Shown piece after piece: positions 8,549-18,600 of a stretch of 64,000 nucleotides of DNA (position 1 is the stretch's first letter; each line of letters begins with the position of its first letter). A program made the translations under genes and the position numbers. The notes under the pieces are model-generated. The model was not told the DNA's origin. It searched no databases and saw only the letters and a program-made list of their open reading frames with translations. The DNA is from CAYTAU01 sp964442075 (GTDB lineage: Bacteria; Bacteroidota; Bacteroidia; Bacteroidales; CAYTAU01): positions 1 through 64,000 of the forward strand of contig CAYTWH010000003.1 in assembly GCA_964442075.1 (NCBI GenBank). The letters are read 5' to 3'.

Positions 8549-10210
8549 TTATATATTTTGAAGGAATTTTGAAAGATTAGTATCCTGGTTTAATCCCATT
8601 TTTTTTCTCAATCTGTATCTTCCCATCTCAACAGCTTTAACTGATATATTGTTCAAAGTTGCTATTTCTTTTGAAGACAAGTTTAATCTTAATAAAGCAG
8701 ATAATCTTTTTTCATTTCCGGTAAGATCTGGAAATTTTTGATAAAGTTGATAGAAATAATCATGGTTTACTTTTTCGACATGCACCTGAAACTCTTGCAG
8801 TTCATCATTTGTTTTTAGATTTTGATTAAGTTTAAGTATTAAATCGCTATATATTCTGGTTTGCTCTTGCTTATCAGCTAATTTTGTTTTTCTCAAACAG
8901 GATTTTATATCTTGTATTAATTCATTCTTATGAATAATATGCAATGCAAAATTTATAAGTTCACTCTTTTTATTTTCAAGTTCTTCTTGTAAGAGTATTT
9001 TTTCTTTTTTTTCAGCTTCAGTGAGTTTCTTTTGAGCTTCATGAATAAACTTGTTTTTACTCATTATTTCTTTGTCTTTCTTTATTCTGTTTTTTTGACT
9101 TCTATAAATAAAAAACCCAAATATTGAAAATAATACCAAACCTGTTAATAATGAATACAACTGAAATTTAGAGTTTTTATCTTTGTGTTCTAATAGTTCT
9201 ATTTCCTTATCTTTTCTTTCCGATTCATATTGTGCTTCTAATTCAACTATTTGTTCATGTTTTTCTACATCATATAATGAATCCTTAATATTTACATATT
9301 CTTTATACAACTCTAGAGACTTCTTGTAAATTCCCATTTTTTCGTATGCAATAGAAGACTCTTGATAATTTGATATCATAAATTGTGTTAAATTACTTTT
9401 CTTAGCAATAAGCTGTGCTTTATTAATATATTCCAAAGCCTTTTTATAATTACCATTTTTAATATGAATTGAGCCAATGTTTGCTAATGCCGCCGATTTC
9501 CCTTGAGGTTCATTAAAATATTTATTTGCATCTAATGAGGACTGATAATATTTTAATGCTTTTTCATAGTTTTCTTTATCCATATATATTAAGCCAATAT
9601 TATTCAGAGCATAAACAATATAAGTTGTATCCTTCAATTCCTTTCCTGACTGTAATGTGAGTTCATAATAATTCAATGCTTTTTCATCATTAATTTCACT
9701 ATAAGCATTGCCGAGTCTAAGTTGCATTGAACAAATATTATCTTTATCATTTAATGATTCATATAATTCTAATGCATCCAAATAATGATCTATTGCAATA
9801 TGATGTTTCCCCCAAAACTCATATATATCTCCAGTAATTTTGTCTAATCTTCCAATTAATTCAAATTCATTTGTATAATGTGCAAACTTCAATGCCTTTG
9901 TATATTCTTCAAGAGCTTCATCTTCTAATCCTTTTCTAAAGTATATTAAACCTTTATTCAAATGTGCAATTGCAAGACCTTTCTGATAATTTAATTTTTT
10001 TGCAAGGTCCCAAGCTTCATTTAAAATATCAATAGCATTTTGAAAAGAGCTATCATTCATTTTAAAACCAAGTTCATTTAATAAAATTACCCTGTTGGTA
10101 TCATTTGGCATGTTTTTTAATTTATTTTTCAAACTGTCTATTTCATTATCGGCAAATGAAATTTGAAAAATAAATAATAGGATTGTTACTAGAAAAATAT
10201 TTTTGCTCAT
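8549..10210 (-). CDS. TPR transcriptional regulator with LuxR-like HTH
   Basis: A 553-residue one-component regulator. A signal peptide (1-20) precedes about seven TPR units (residues 40-310), then one transmembrane helix (about 350-370, YSLLTGLVLFSIFGFFIY) and a charged coiled coil (375-425). The C-terminal helix-turn-helix (about 495-548) reads LTGNEKRLSALLRLNLSSKEIATL ... VKAVEMGRYRLRKKMG, the LuxR/GerE-like pattern of Bacteroidota TPR regulators. There is no kinase or receiver domain, so a periplasmic TPR sensor is coupled directly to a cytoplasmic DNA-binding domain through the membrane. TATCTTTG on its strand (10235-10242) is a good -7 element. The OmpA-type gene ends 53 bases upstream on the same strand. 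The targets are unknown. Confidence 0.85.
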   Translation of the reverse strand: MSKNIFLVTILLFIFQISFADNEIDSLKNKLKNMPNDTNRVILLNELGFKMNDSSFQNAIDILNEAWDLAKKLNYQKGLAIAHLNKGLIYFRKGLEDEALEEYTKALKFAHYTNEFELIGRLDKITGDIYEFWGKHHIAIDHYLDALELYESLNDKDNICSMQLRLGNAYSEINDEKALNYYELTLQSGKELKDTTYIVYALNNIGLIYMDKENYEKALKYYQSSLDANKYFNEPQGKSAALANIGSIHIKNGNYKKALEYINKAQLIAKKSNLTQFMISNYQESSIAYEKMGIYKKSLELYKEYVNIKDSLYDVEKHEQIVELEAQYESERKDKEIELLEHKDKNSKFQLYSLLTGLVLFSIFGFFIYRSQKNRIKKDKEIMSKNKFIHEAQKKLTEAEKKEKILLQEELENKKSELINFALHIIHKNELIQDIKSCLRKTKLADKQEQTRIYSDLILKLNQNLKTNDELQEFQVHVEKVNHDYFYQLYQKFPDLTGNEKRLSALLRLNLSSKEIATLNNISVKAVEMGRYRLRKKMGLNQDTNLSKFLQNI

Positions 10211-10234
10211 TAAAAATACTTCTTATTAAGAGTC

Positions 10235-10242
10235 CAAAGATA
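10235..10242 (-). promoter_or_regulatory. -7 promoter element of the TPR/HTH regulator
   Basis: On the minus strand the sequence is TATCTTTG, a full match to TAnnTTTG, 25 bases upstream of the start codon. No clear -33 TTTG is seen at the usual distance. Confidence 0.45.
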
Positions 10243-10262
10243 ACAATTTTATTAAAAAACCT

Positions 10263-12197
10263 CTACTCTACCTCTACAATCTTAAATTCCGTTCTTCTAT
10301 TCATTGCCCTACCCTCTTCTGTATCATTAGAATAAATTGGCTGCGAGAAATAATAAGCTTTATAGGATAATCTACTTGATGAAATATTATTTTTAATTAA
10401 ATAGTCGTATACAGTTCTTGCTCTATTATTAGATAAAGTTTGATTATATTGTTTTGTTCCAACATTATCGGTATGCCCGCCAATTTCTACTTTAAGGTTT
10501 AAATTAAAATTCATAAATTCAATTAACTTTCTCAATTCAATATAAGACTCAGGCTTTAACTTATATGAATCTGTTTCAAAAAAGATATTTTTCAACACTA
10601 CTTTAACCCCTTTTGCAAGTGGCTGCAAAGGGATATCAAGTTTGTATGGTTTAGTTGGATCGTCAATATTTTTTAATGAGAAATTTTCGGAATGAAATAA
10701 ATAATTTTCTTTTGACACATTAAAAGCATAATTTCTATCAATTGGTAAACAAACAATATACTCACCACTTACTTCATTGCTAAAAGAACGTACAACAATT
10801 TCAGAAGTTTCAAGATCAATAAGTTCAAATTTTGCTCCCAGTTTTTTATTTGTAATAACATCATATACAATTCCTTTAACATAAGTTACAGGATTAGGTC
10901 GAAATTCAACTGGTAATTTAAAAGAATAAATATCCTGTCCTCTGGAATCTTCTCTGTCTGATGAGAACATTGCCAGATTGCCATGAGCATTTACAATTAA
11001 ACCAAATTCATCTTGAAATGTATTAATTGGATAACCCAAATTAACAGGTTTTTGCCAAACTCCATGAGTATCTTTTCTTGACACAAATAAATCCATCCCT
11101 CCCATTCCTAGATGTCCATCAGAAGCAAAATATAATGTTTTATTATCGGGGTGTATGAAAGGAGCAATATCATTCCCGTCCGAATTAATTAAATCACCTA
11201 AATTTTCGGGTTCACTCCATGTGCCACCATATTGCAGAACGCTTTTCCATAAATCCTTTTTCCCGGAACCACCCCTACGATGATCTACTGTAAAAATAAG
11301 TGTTCTTCCATCTGACGAAAATGTTGGATTACTCTCCCATACAATTGAATTTACCGGTTGTCCAATATTTTTTGGATTACTCCATACATTTCCTTTTTTT
11401 TCGGAAAAATAAATATCACAACTTCCATAATCTTCTTTTCTGTTACATACTGCATAGAACAATAATCTTCCATCAACCGAAAATGCTTGCGAACCTTCAT
11501 TATCTTCTGTATTTATTGGTGGTCCAATATTTACAGCTTTTGTCCAACTACTATCTATTTTATATGTAACCAAAAAATCTTCTTGACTATTCCTCTGTGA
11601 GATTGGAAATCTGTCATCTTTTGGTAAACGAACTGTAGTAGTTAAAACTTTTTCATCAATAGTTAAGGATGGCCAGTAATCATCATACTCTGTATTTACA
11701 TTTTCACCCATATTAACAGGGTTAAATTCTATCGGTTTATTTACAGCATTAATTCCAAACTCTGCTCGTTCAAGTAATGCTGTTGAATATGCCTCAAATC
11801 TTGGGCTTACTCCCTCAAAATTTATACAAGATTCAAAATTATCTTTAGCATCTTCATATATTCCCATTCTCAATTGGGCTTTTCCCAACAAATAATATGT
11901 TTTATAAGAAAAATCGGGGTTTGCTTTTATAGATTTTGAATAGTATTTTATCGTATTTAAAAAATCTTTTTTATTTTCATAAAGTGTTGCAAAAAGATTA
12001 TATGCTTCAACAAAATTAGAGTCAATATCCAAAGCCATTTTAAGTTGAGTTATTGTATTAAGGTCTTCATATTTCTCATAATAAACTAATGCTGCCTCAA
12101 AATGTTTGATCGCTCTTTTATTTTTTGTAGAATATTCTTCTTGAGAAAATATTAATAAGGGAAAAACTAATATGCAGATTAAAATAAAATTTTTCAT
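10263..12197 (-). CDS. PorE-like OmpA protein (TPR, PD40 propeller, CRD, OmpA)
   Basis: A 644-residue envelope protein. The order is signal peptide (1-18), TPR units (about 27-130), a PD40/WD40-like beta-propeller (about 170-420, repeated 'G(R/K)xLxFxS/V' blades such as DGRTLIFTVDHRRGG and DNKTLYFASDG), a carboxypeptidase-regulatory-like beta-sandwich (about 433-515) and an OmpA peptidoglycan-binding domain (about 530-640, GGHTDNVGTKQYNQTLSNNRA). This is the domain order described for PorE, which anchors the type IX secretion machinery to peptidoglycan, although Bacteroidota encode many paralogues of this layout. The OmpA domain holds the expected D and R residues (HTDN, NNRA). A -33/-7 promoter lies upstream. 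Whether it serves T9SS is inference, since no por/gld core gene is in the window. Confidence 0.85.
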   Translation of the reverse strand: MKNFILICILVFPLLIFSQEEYSTKNKRAIKHFEAALVYYEKYEDLNTITQLKMALDIDSNFVEAYNLFATLYENKKDFLNTIKYYSKSIKANPDFSYKTYYLLGKAQLRMGIYEDAKDNFESCINFEGVSPRFEAYSTALLERAEFGINAVNKPIEFNPVNMGENVNTEYDDYWPSLTIDEKVLTTTVRLPKDDRFPISQRNSQEDFLVTYKIDSSWTKAVNIGPPINTEDNEGSQAFSVDGRLLFYAVCNRKEDYGSCDIYFSEKKGNVWSNPKNIGQPVNSIVWESNPTFSSDGRTLIFTVDHRRGGSGKKDLWKSVLQYGGTWSEPENLGDLINSDGNDIAPFIHPDNKTLYFASDGHLGMGGMDLFVSRKDTHGVWQKPVNLGYPINTFQDEFGLIVNAHGNLAMFSSDREDSRGQDIYSFKLPVEFRPNPVTYVKGIVYDVITNKKLGAKFELIDLETSEIVVRSFSNEVSGEYIVCLPIDRNYAFNVSKENYLFHSENFSLKNIDDPTKPYKLDIPLQPLAKGVKVVLKNIFFETDSYKLKPESYIELRKLIEFMNFNLNLKVEIGGHTDNVGTKQYNQTLSNNRARTVYDYLIKNNISSSRLSYKAYYFSQPIYSNDTEEGRAMNRRTEFKIVEVE

Positions 12198-12223
12198 ATA
12201 AATTTATATATGTCTTAAAAAAT

Positions 12224-12256
12224 CAAAAATATAAAAAACAATTCGTTTATCGCAAA
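12224..12256 (-). promoter_or_regulatory. -33/-7 promoter of the PorE-like gene
   Basis: On the minus strand TTTG (12253-12256), 21 bases, then TATTTTTG (12224-12231) fits the Bacteroidota housekeeping promoter, 27 bases ahead of the start codon. Confidence 0.6.
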
Positions 12257-12333
12257 AATGATGCATTTAATCAGTCCTCCTAAATAAAATTATGTAATTT
12301 TAGTTTTTTAATTGAAATTTTAATCATTATAAA

Positions 12334-13095
12334 TTGAAAGTAACTTTTTTAGGAACAGGAACTTCGCAAGGTGTTCCGGTTATTGCATGTAAATGCAAGG
12401 TTTGTTTATCTAAAAATGAAAAAGATAAACGCCTTCGTTCTTCGGTACTTATCGAGATCAACAACAATACATTTGCTATTGATGCAGGTCCTGATTTCAG
12501 ACAACAGATGCTGCGTCAAAACATTGAAAATCTCGATGCTATATTTCTTACGCATGAACATAAAGACCATATTGCAGGATTGGATGACGTTCGTGCTTTC
12601 AATTACACACAAAAAAAAGCAATGGATATTTATGGAAATAAGAGAACATTGGAAACAATAAAACTTGAATTTCCTTATGTATTTGCTAAAAATAAATACC
12701 CGGGAATACCAAAAATGAATTTACATCAAATCAACAATAATGCTCTCAGCATTAATGATATAGAATTCATCCCTATTAAACTTCTACATCACAAATTACC
12801 TGTTCTTGGATATCGAATAAAGGATTTCGCTTATATTACCGATACTAATTTTATTCCCGATAATGAATTTGATAAATTAAAGAATTTAAAAGTTCTTGTA
12901 ATTAATGCTCTACGAAAAAAGAAACATATTTCACATTTTAATTTGTCGGAAGCATTAGAGGTAATTGAAAAAATAAAACCCGAAAAAGCATACTTAAATC
13001 ATATTAGTCACATGATGGGACTTCATAGCGATGTTGAAAAAGAGCTTCCCAAAAATGTGTATATTGCTTATGATGGTTTACAAGTCACAATTTGA
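12334..13095 (+). CDS. MBL-fold metallo-hydrolase (PhnP/RNase Z-like), TTG start
   Basis: A 253-residue cytosolic metallo-beta-lactamase-fold hydrolase. The N-terminus KVTFLGTGTSQGVPVIACKC and the zinc motif H74-E-H76-K-D78-H79 (LTHEHKDHIAGLDD) are clear. Downstream ligands appear in LLHHKLPVLGYRI, AYITDTNFI and LNHISHMMG. Family members related to PhnP act as phosphodiesterases on cyclic or nucleotide phosphates; the substrate here is unknown. The start codon is TTG: no in-frame ATG or GTG precedes the family-typical KVTFLGTGTSQG, and an upstream extension would add nothing conserved. The gene is divergent from the PorE-like gene and convergent with the FKBP gene. Confidence 0.9.
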   Translation: MKVTFLGTGTSQGVPVIACKCKVCLSKNEKDKRLRSSVLIEINNNTFAIDAGPDFRQQMLRQNIENLDAIFLTHEHKDHIAGLDDVRAFNYTQKKAMDIYGNKRTLETIKLEFPYVFAKNKYPGIPKMNLHQINNNALSINDIEFIPIKLLHHKLPVLGYRIKDFAYITDTNFIPDNEFDKLKNLKVLVINALRKKKHISHFNLSEALEVIEKIKPEKAYLNHISHMMGLHSDVEKELPKNVYIAYDGLQVTI

Positions 13096-13141
13096 CAATA
13101 AAAAAACTCTCACTAAAATAAATTAATAAGAGTTATTGTCA
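13093..13141. terminator. bidirectional inverted repeat between convergent genes
   Basis: TGACAATA (13093-13100) and ACTCT (13106-13110) are complementary to AGAGT (13129-13133) and TATTGTCA (13134-13141), giving a two-part stem with an A-rich bulge. It includes the TGA stop of the MBL gene and ends 16 bases from the FKBP stop, so it can terminate both transcripts. Confidence 0.6.
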
Positions 13142-13156
13142 ATAATTAATAATTAT

Positions 13157-13885
13157 TTATTCTGTTGGTGCATCATTAACGGCAATAAGTTCCATTTCAA
13201 AAACAAGTGCCATAAGTGGCTCAATTACTCCTCCCTGACGTGGATTTTGACCATAAGCAAGTTCTTGAGGAATAAATACTTTCCATTTATCGCCAATTTT
13301 CATTAGAGGTAATATTTCCTGCCATCCCGGAATAACTCCATTAACCGGAAATTGTGCAGGTTCACCACGTTCAACAGAACTATCGAAAACTGTTCCGTCA
13401 ATTAATGTTCCATGATAATGAACTGTAACCATAGAATTTATTGTTGCTTGTTTTCCGTTGCCACTTGCTAATATTTTATATTGCAAACCACTTTCTAAAG
13501 TAATAACTCCTTCTTCGTCTTTGTTTTTTGCAATAAATTCTTCGCCTGCAATTTTATTCTTTTCCCATTTTTGTTGTTCTATTTCCATATTTTTCTGCTG
13601 TAATGCCATAAAATGATTATTTAGTATAGTTCCTGCTTCTTCTACTGTAATCATCGGCTCACCATTCATAATATCATCAAATCCTTTTGCAATAATGGCT
13701 GAACTAATAGTATCTACTCCTTGTGTTTTTAAATTGTTGCATATTGAAACTCCAAGACAATAATCTATAGTATCGTTGTGTGTTGTAATTGCAATTTCGC
13801 TACTTTCTGAAGAATTTTCATTTTCGCATGATGTTAAGGCAAAAATCCCTAAAGCTAATCCAAATAATAAAACTTTTACTTTCAT
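13157..13885 (-). CDS. FKBP-type peptidyl-prolyl isomerase lipoprotein
   Basis: A 242-residue lipoprotein with lipobox LTSC (modified C20). An FKBP_N-type helical dimerisation region (about 35-115) precedes a C-terminal FKBP domain (about 135-235): VTVHYHGTLIDGTVFDSS, PVNGVIPGWQE, KWKVFIPQELAYG, MALVFEMELI. The family catalyses cis-trans isomerisation of prolyl bonds during periplasmic protein folding. In gliding Bacteroidota a similar lipoprotein, GldI, supports motility and type IX secretion, but that assignment cannot be made from this sequence. The aromatic active-site residues (Y and F of YHG/FDSS, W of PGW) are present. It converges with the MBL gene across a shared terminator-like repeat. 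Confidence 0.93.
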   Translation of the reverse strand: MKVKVLLFGLALGIFALTSCENENSSESSEIAITTHNDTIDYCLGVSICNNLKTQGVDTISSAIIAKGFDDIMNGEPMITVEEAGTILNNHFMALQQKNMEIEQQKWEKNKIAGEEFIAKNKDEEGVITLESGLQYKILASGNGKQATINSMVTVHYHGTLIDGTVFDSSVERGEPAQFPVNGVIPGWQEILPLMKIGDKWKVFIPQELAYGQNPRQGGVIEPLMALVFEMELIAVNDAPTE

Positions 13886-13982
13886 GTTTTTATAATATTT
13901 ATTTATACTTAAAATTTATTTTGCAAATGTGTGATAATTTTATGGCAATACAAATTATTTTATCAGAAAAATTATTTTGAGA

Positions 13983-15569
13983 TTAAAACTTCTCATCGTA
14001 TTTAGTCCAGAGCATGTTACCCAGTTTCCACGCTGTTTCTACTACTTTATTTCCCCATTTAATAGTGTAATCAGTAAGGAACTTCTGTTTTTCTTCTTTT
14101 GTTTGCAATAGCATTGCTTTTTTATCAATAGTAGGTTGCTGATCAAATAATTGTTTTTGCATAGGAGTATATACTTTAGATACATCATATCGCATATTAC
14201 CCCAGCGTTGTGCTGCAAGAGTTCCTAATCTGTTAAAAGCCCACCATGCAGAATTATGTGTATAGCCATTCACTCTTCCGGGAGTTTTGTACGATTCGGG
14301 TAAATCGGTAACCGAACAATATATTGGGATATATATTGATGTCGCAATATTATCCTGAGCAAGCCAAACTACTCCACCAATTTCATCAGGCAACCATGAA
14401 CGCGATTGTGTAATTGTGCCATACATTGTGTACCAACGTGCTATTGTCCTTTCGCCAAGCCATCCCCAGCCACCGTTTATTTTAAATACCTTATTCATAT
14501 CGTAAGGCATAAAAGGATTTGCAAGTGGTGATATTACTGTTTTTCCACTATCGTTAGTAACTGTAATATCTTTTACAGAATTAAACTTTGTGTTTTCGTA
14601 ATAATCTTGAAAAATTGAAACCAGTTTTTCAAGACTTACCAAAGTATCGGGTTTTACAGAAAAAGGATGATTTTCGGCATTAGGGTCAAGCTTTAACGAA
14701 GGTGCCAATAAATCGAAAACCCTCCACTCTCTTCTTCTCGATGCAAATGTTGTGCGACTTTTAGAGGCATATACATAACAAAATCTAAAAGTTTCTACAG
14801 TAGGATTCCACCATGCACTGTCTTTGGCAACCTTATAAATATTATCCGACGCCATATAATAATCTTTTTCTTTTAGGTTAATTTCTTTAATTGTGCTTGC
14901 ATTTGCATTTACAGAAACATGATTATCAGGAACACGTTGTGCTACCCAAATTGCACCTACTTTGCCTTTACCTGGACCAACAATCTCGAAATGCCAAACT
15001 TCGTTTTTATCAGCAATTGTAAGGCACTCACCATAATCGTTCCAACCATGCTTTTTTGTAAGTTCATCTGCCATTTTTATAGCTTCACGGGCAGTTGTAC
15101 ATCTTTCAAGCATAAGTCGAACTAATCTTTGGCAGTCTATTAATCCGCTATCCGATTGCAAACTTTCTCTACCTCCAAAAGTTGATTCGCCAATAGCGAG
15201 TTGTTTTTCGTTCATACATGGATATGCGGTATTAATAAATCCGTAAGTGTGTTCTACCTGCGGAATACTTCCAATTTCGATATGCGCATATGCAGGCATT
15301 GCCAGCGTATCGCATTTTCCACGCTTATACATTTTTGTCAGGTCGCCGTCTGCGTAATCTTTAGCAGGAATAATATTCATCCAGGAACGTGTTCGATGGC
15401 TATCGTCTGTATGCGATGTAATAACAGAACCATCAACAGTAGCTTTTTTGCCTACAGTAATTGATGTGCAACCATCGGGAGTTCCTTCTATCCAATCGCT
15501 TTTATCTTGCGATAAGCAAAAAGTTGAATATAATAAAATAATAAATAAGGTGATGGAAAAAGTTCTCAT
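13983..15569 (-). CDS. C69-family dipeptidase
   Basis: A 528-residue secreted N-terminal-nucleophile hydrolase of peptidase family C69 (dipeptidase A/PepD). A signal peptide (1-20) precedes C34 in PDGCTSITVGKKATVDG, where C34 is the expected nucleophile after processing. The conserved blocks AIGESTFGGRESL, DCQRLVRLMLERCTTAREAI and NEVWHFEIVGPGKGKVGAIW follow. These enzymes cleave dipeptides with broad specificity. The signal peptide suggests action in the periplasm or outside, feeding on peptides produced by the secreted proteases encoded 5-10 kb away (inference). Length is normal for the family. TAAATTTG at 15592-15599 on its strand is a candidate -7 element. Confidence 0.92.
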   Translation of the reverse strand: MRTFSITLFIILLYSTFCLSQDKSDWIEGTPDGCTSITVGKKATVDGSVITSHTDDSHRTRSWMNIIPAKDYADGDLTKMYKRGKCDTLAMPAYAHIEIGSIPQVEHTYGFINTAYPCMNEKQLAIGESTFGGRESLQSDSGLIDCQRLVRLMLERCTTAREAIKMADELTKKHGWNDYGECLTIADKNEVWHFEIVGPGKGKVGAIWVAQRVPDNHVSVNANASTIKEINLKEKDYYMASDNIYKVAKDSAWWNPTVETFRFCYVYASKSRTTFASRRREWRVFDLLAPSLKLDPNAENHPFSVKPDTLVSLEKLVSIFQDYYENTKFNSVKDITVTNDSGKTVISPLANPFMPYDMNKVFKINGGWGWLGERTIARWYTMYGTITQSRSWLPDEIGGVVWLAQDNIATSIYIPIYCSVTDLPESYKTPGRVNGYTHNSAWWAFNRLGTLAAQRWGNMRYDVSKVYTPMQKQLFDQQPTIDKKAMLLQTKEEKQKFLTDYTIKWGNKVVETAWKLGNMLWTKYDEKF

Positions 15570-15644
15570 TTTACAGAATTTTAAATTTTCACAAATTTAA
15601 ACTTAATAAATTGATTTGAGAATAGAATAATGACGTTTTGCAAA

Positions 15645-18600
15645 CTACTCTCTCGTTTCGCCATAAAATATACTATTGGAGATGCTTTGTCCGTTTTTAA
15701 AATAGTATTTACCACCCCAATCATGTTTAACTTCCCTATAATCATTAGCAACACCATTATGAACAACTATTATCCTTTTAATTATTTTCCCTTTTGGTGT
15801 ATAATTCTCTATTGTTATACCTTCGGGATATTTTTCCGCAAGTTTTGATAAAAATTTTTGTTTCTCCTCCTCGTTTTCAAACTTTATTTCTTCAGGTTCA
15901 GCCTGAGCAGCAAGTGCTTCTTCTTCTTCTTTTATTTTTTTCAATATTGCTTTAATCTCTAATATCTTATCTTTTGGATATTGTTCACTCGGCAAAAATG
16001 TTAATGCTTTTCTATAATATTTTTTTGATGAGACATAATCTTTTTTATTAAAGAAATAATCGCCTTTTTGTACGGCATCTTTATAATTTGTTCTGGCAAG
16101 AGCTAAAGCAGCAGCATCGCTATTTAGTTTATCTGTAATTATTTTATCTATTTCAGCTATCTTATCTCTTGGGTATTGTTCGCTTGGTTTAATTTTCTGA
16201 GATTTTTCATATTCTCTTTTAGCTTCAGTATATTTTTTGCTATTGAAATATTTGTCTGCATTTGCAATAATATTGTTATATGCTTTGTCTTTATCGGCTA
16301 ATGCTTTTTGATCGGCAAGAATTTTGTCAATTTCTGATATTTTATTTTTTGGATATTGCTCGTCTGATTTGATAACAAGGGCATTATTATATTCGCTTTT
16401 GGCTTCAGCATATTTTTTACCGGTAAAAAATCCATCGGCTTTTGTTATTGCATCTTTATATAATTTATCTTTTTCTGCATTTTCATTTTGATCAGTAAAT
16501 ATTTTATCAATTTCAGCTATTCTGTCTTTTGGATATTGTTCGCCTGATTTTATTCCAAGGGCTTTGTTATATTCGCTTTTGGCTTCAGTATATTTTTTGC
16601 TGTTAAAATAGCCATCGGCTACTGCAATTGTATTTTTGTATGCTTTGTCTTTTTCTACTGATGCTTTTTGGTCGGCAAGTATTTTATCAATCTCTGATAT
16701 TTTATCTTTTGGATATTGCTCGCCTGATTTGATACCAAGGGCTTTGTTGTACTCCGATTTTGCTTCGTTATATTTTTTGCTGTTAAAATAGCCATCGGCT
16801 TTGCTTATTGCATCCTGATAAAATTTGTCTTTTTCTGTTGCTGCTTTTTGGTCGGCAAGTATTTTATCAATTTCGGATATTTTATTTTTCGGATATTGCT
16901 CACCTGATTTTATGCCAAGGGCTTTGTTGTACTCCGATTTTGCTTCATTATATTTTTTGCCGTTAAAAAATCCATCGGCTTTGACTATGGCGTCCTGATA
17001 GGATTTGTCTTTTTCGCTTGCTGCTTTTTGATCGGCAAGAATTTTATTAATTTCTGATATTTTATCTTTTGGATATTGCTCGCCTGATTTAATACCAAGA
17101 GCTTTGTTGTACTCCGATTTTGCTTCGTTATATTTTTTACCGTTAAAAAATCCATCGGCTTTGGCTATAGCATCCTGGTAGGCTTTGTCTTTTTCGGTTG
17201 CTGCTTTTTGATTGGCAAGAATTTTATCAATCTCTGATATTTTATTTTTCGGATATTGTTCACCTGATTTGATGCCTAGTGCCTTATTATATTCACTTTT
17301 GGCTTCGTTATATTTTTTACTGTTAAAATAGCCGTCAGCTACTGCAATTGTATTTTTGTATGCTTTATCTTTTTCGTCCGTAGCTTTTTGCTCGGCAAGA
17401 ATTTTATTAATTTCTGATATTTTATCTTTTGGATATTGCTCGCCTGATTTAATACCAAGAGCTTTGTTGTACTCCGATTTTGCTTCGTTATATTTTTTAC
17501 CGTTAAAAAATCCATCGGCTTTGGCAATGGCATCCTGATAGGCTTTGTCTTTTTCGCTTGCTGCTTTTTGATCGGCAAGAATTTTATCAATTTCTGATAT
17601 TTTATCTTTTGGATATTGTTCGCCTGATTTGATAACAATGGCTTTGTTGTATTCGCTTTTTGCTTCAGTATATTTTTTACCGTTAAAAAATCCATCGGCT
17701 TTGGCTATAGCATCCTGATAGGCTTTGTCTTTTTCGCTTGCTGCTTTTTGATCGGCAAGAATTGTATTAATTTCTGATATTTTATCTTTTGGATATTGCT
17801 CGCCTGATTTAATACCAAGAGCTTTGTTGTACTCCGATTTTGCTTCGTTATATTTTTTACCGTTAAAAAATCCATCGGCTTTGGCAATGGCATCCTGATA
17901 GGCTTTGTCTTTTTCGCTTGCTGCTTTTTGATCGGCAAGAATTTTATCAATTTCTGATATTTTATCTTTTGGATATTGTTCGCCTGATTTGATAACAATG
18001 GCTTTGTTGTATTCGCTTTTTGCTTCAGTATATTTTTTACCGTTAAAAAATCCATCGGCTTTGGCTATAGCATCCTGATAGGCTTTGTCTTTTTCGCTTG
18101 CTGCTTTTTGATCGGCAAGAATTGTATTAATTTCTGATATTTTATCTTTTGGATATTGCTCGCCTGATTTAATACCAAGAGCTTTGTTGTACTCCGATTT
18201 TGCTTCGTTATATTTTTTACCGTTAAAAAATCCATCGGCTTTGGCAATGGCATCCTGATAGGCTTTGTCTTTTTCGCTTGCTGCTTTTTGATCGGCAAGA
18301 ATTTTATCAATTTCTGATATTTTATCTTTTGGATATTGTTCGCCTGATTTGATAACAATGGCTTTGTTGTATTCGCTTTTTGCTTCAGTATATTTTTTAC
18401 CGTTAAAAAATCCATCGGCTTTGGCTATAGCATCCTGATAGGCTTTGTCTTTTTCGCTTGCTGCTTTTTGATCGGCAAGAATTGTATTAATTTCTGATAT
18501 TTTATCTTTTGGATATTGCTCGCCTGATTTAATACCAAGAGCTTTGTTGTACTCCGATTTTGCTTCGTTATATTTTTTACCGTTAAAAAATCCATCGGCT

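Noticed and set aside
15645..15995. Independent 116-residue gene
   Set aside because: The frame is open upstream through the whole repeat array up to the gap; the Met at 15995 is simply the first ATG. It is the tail of the giant gene.
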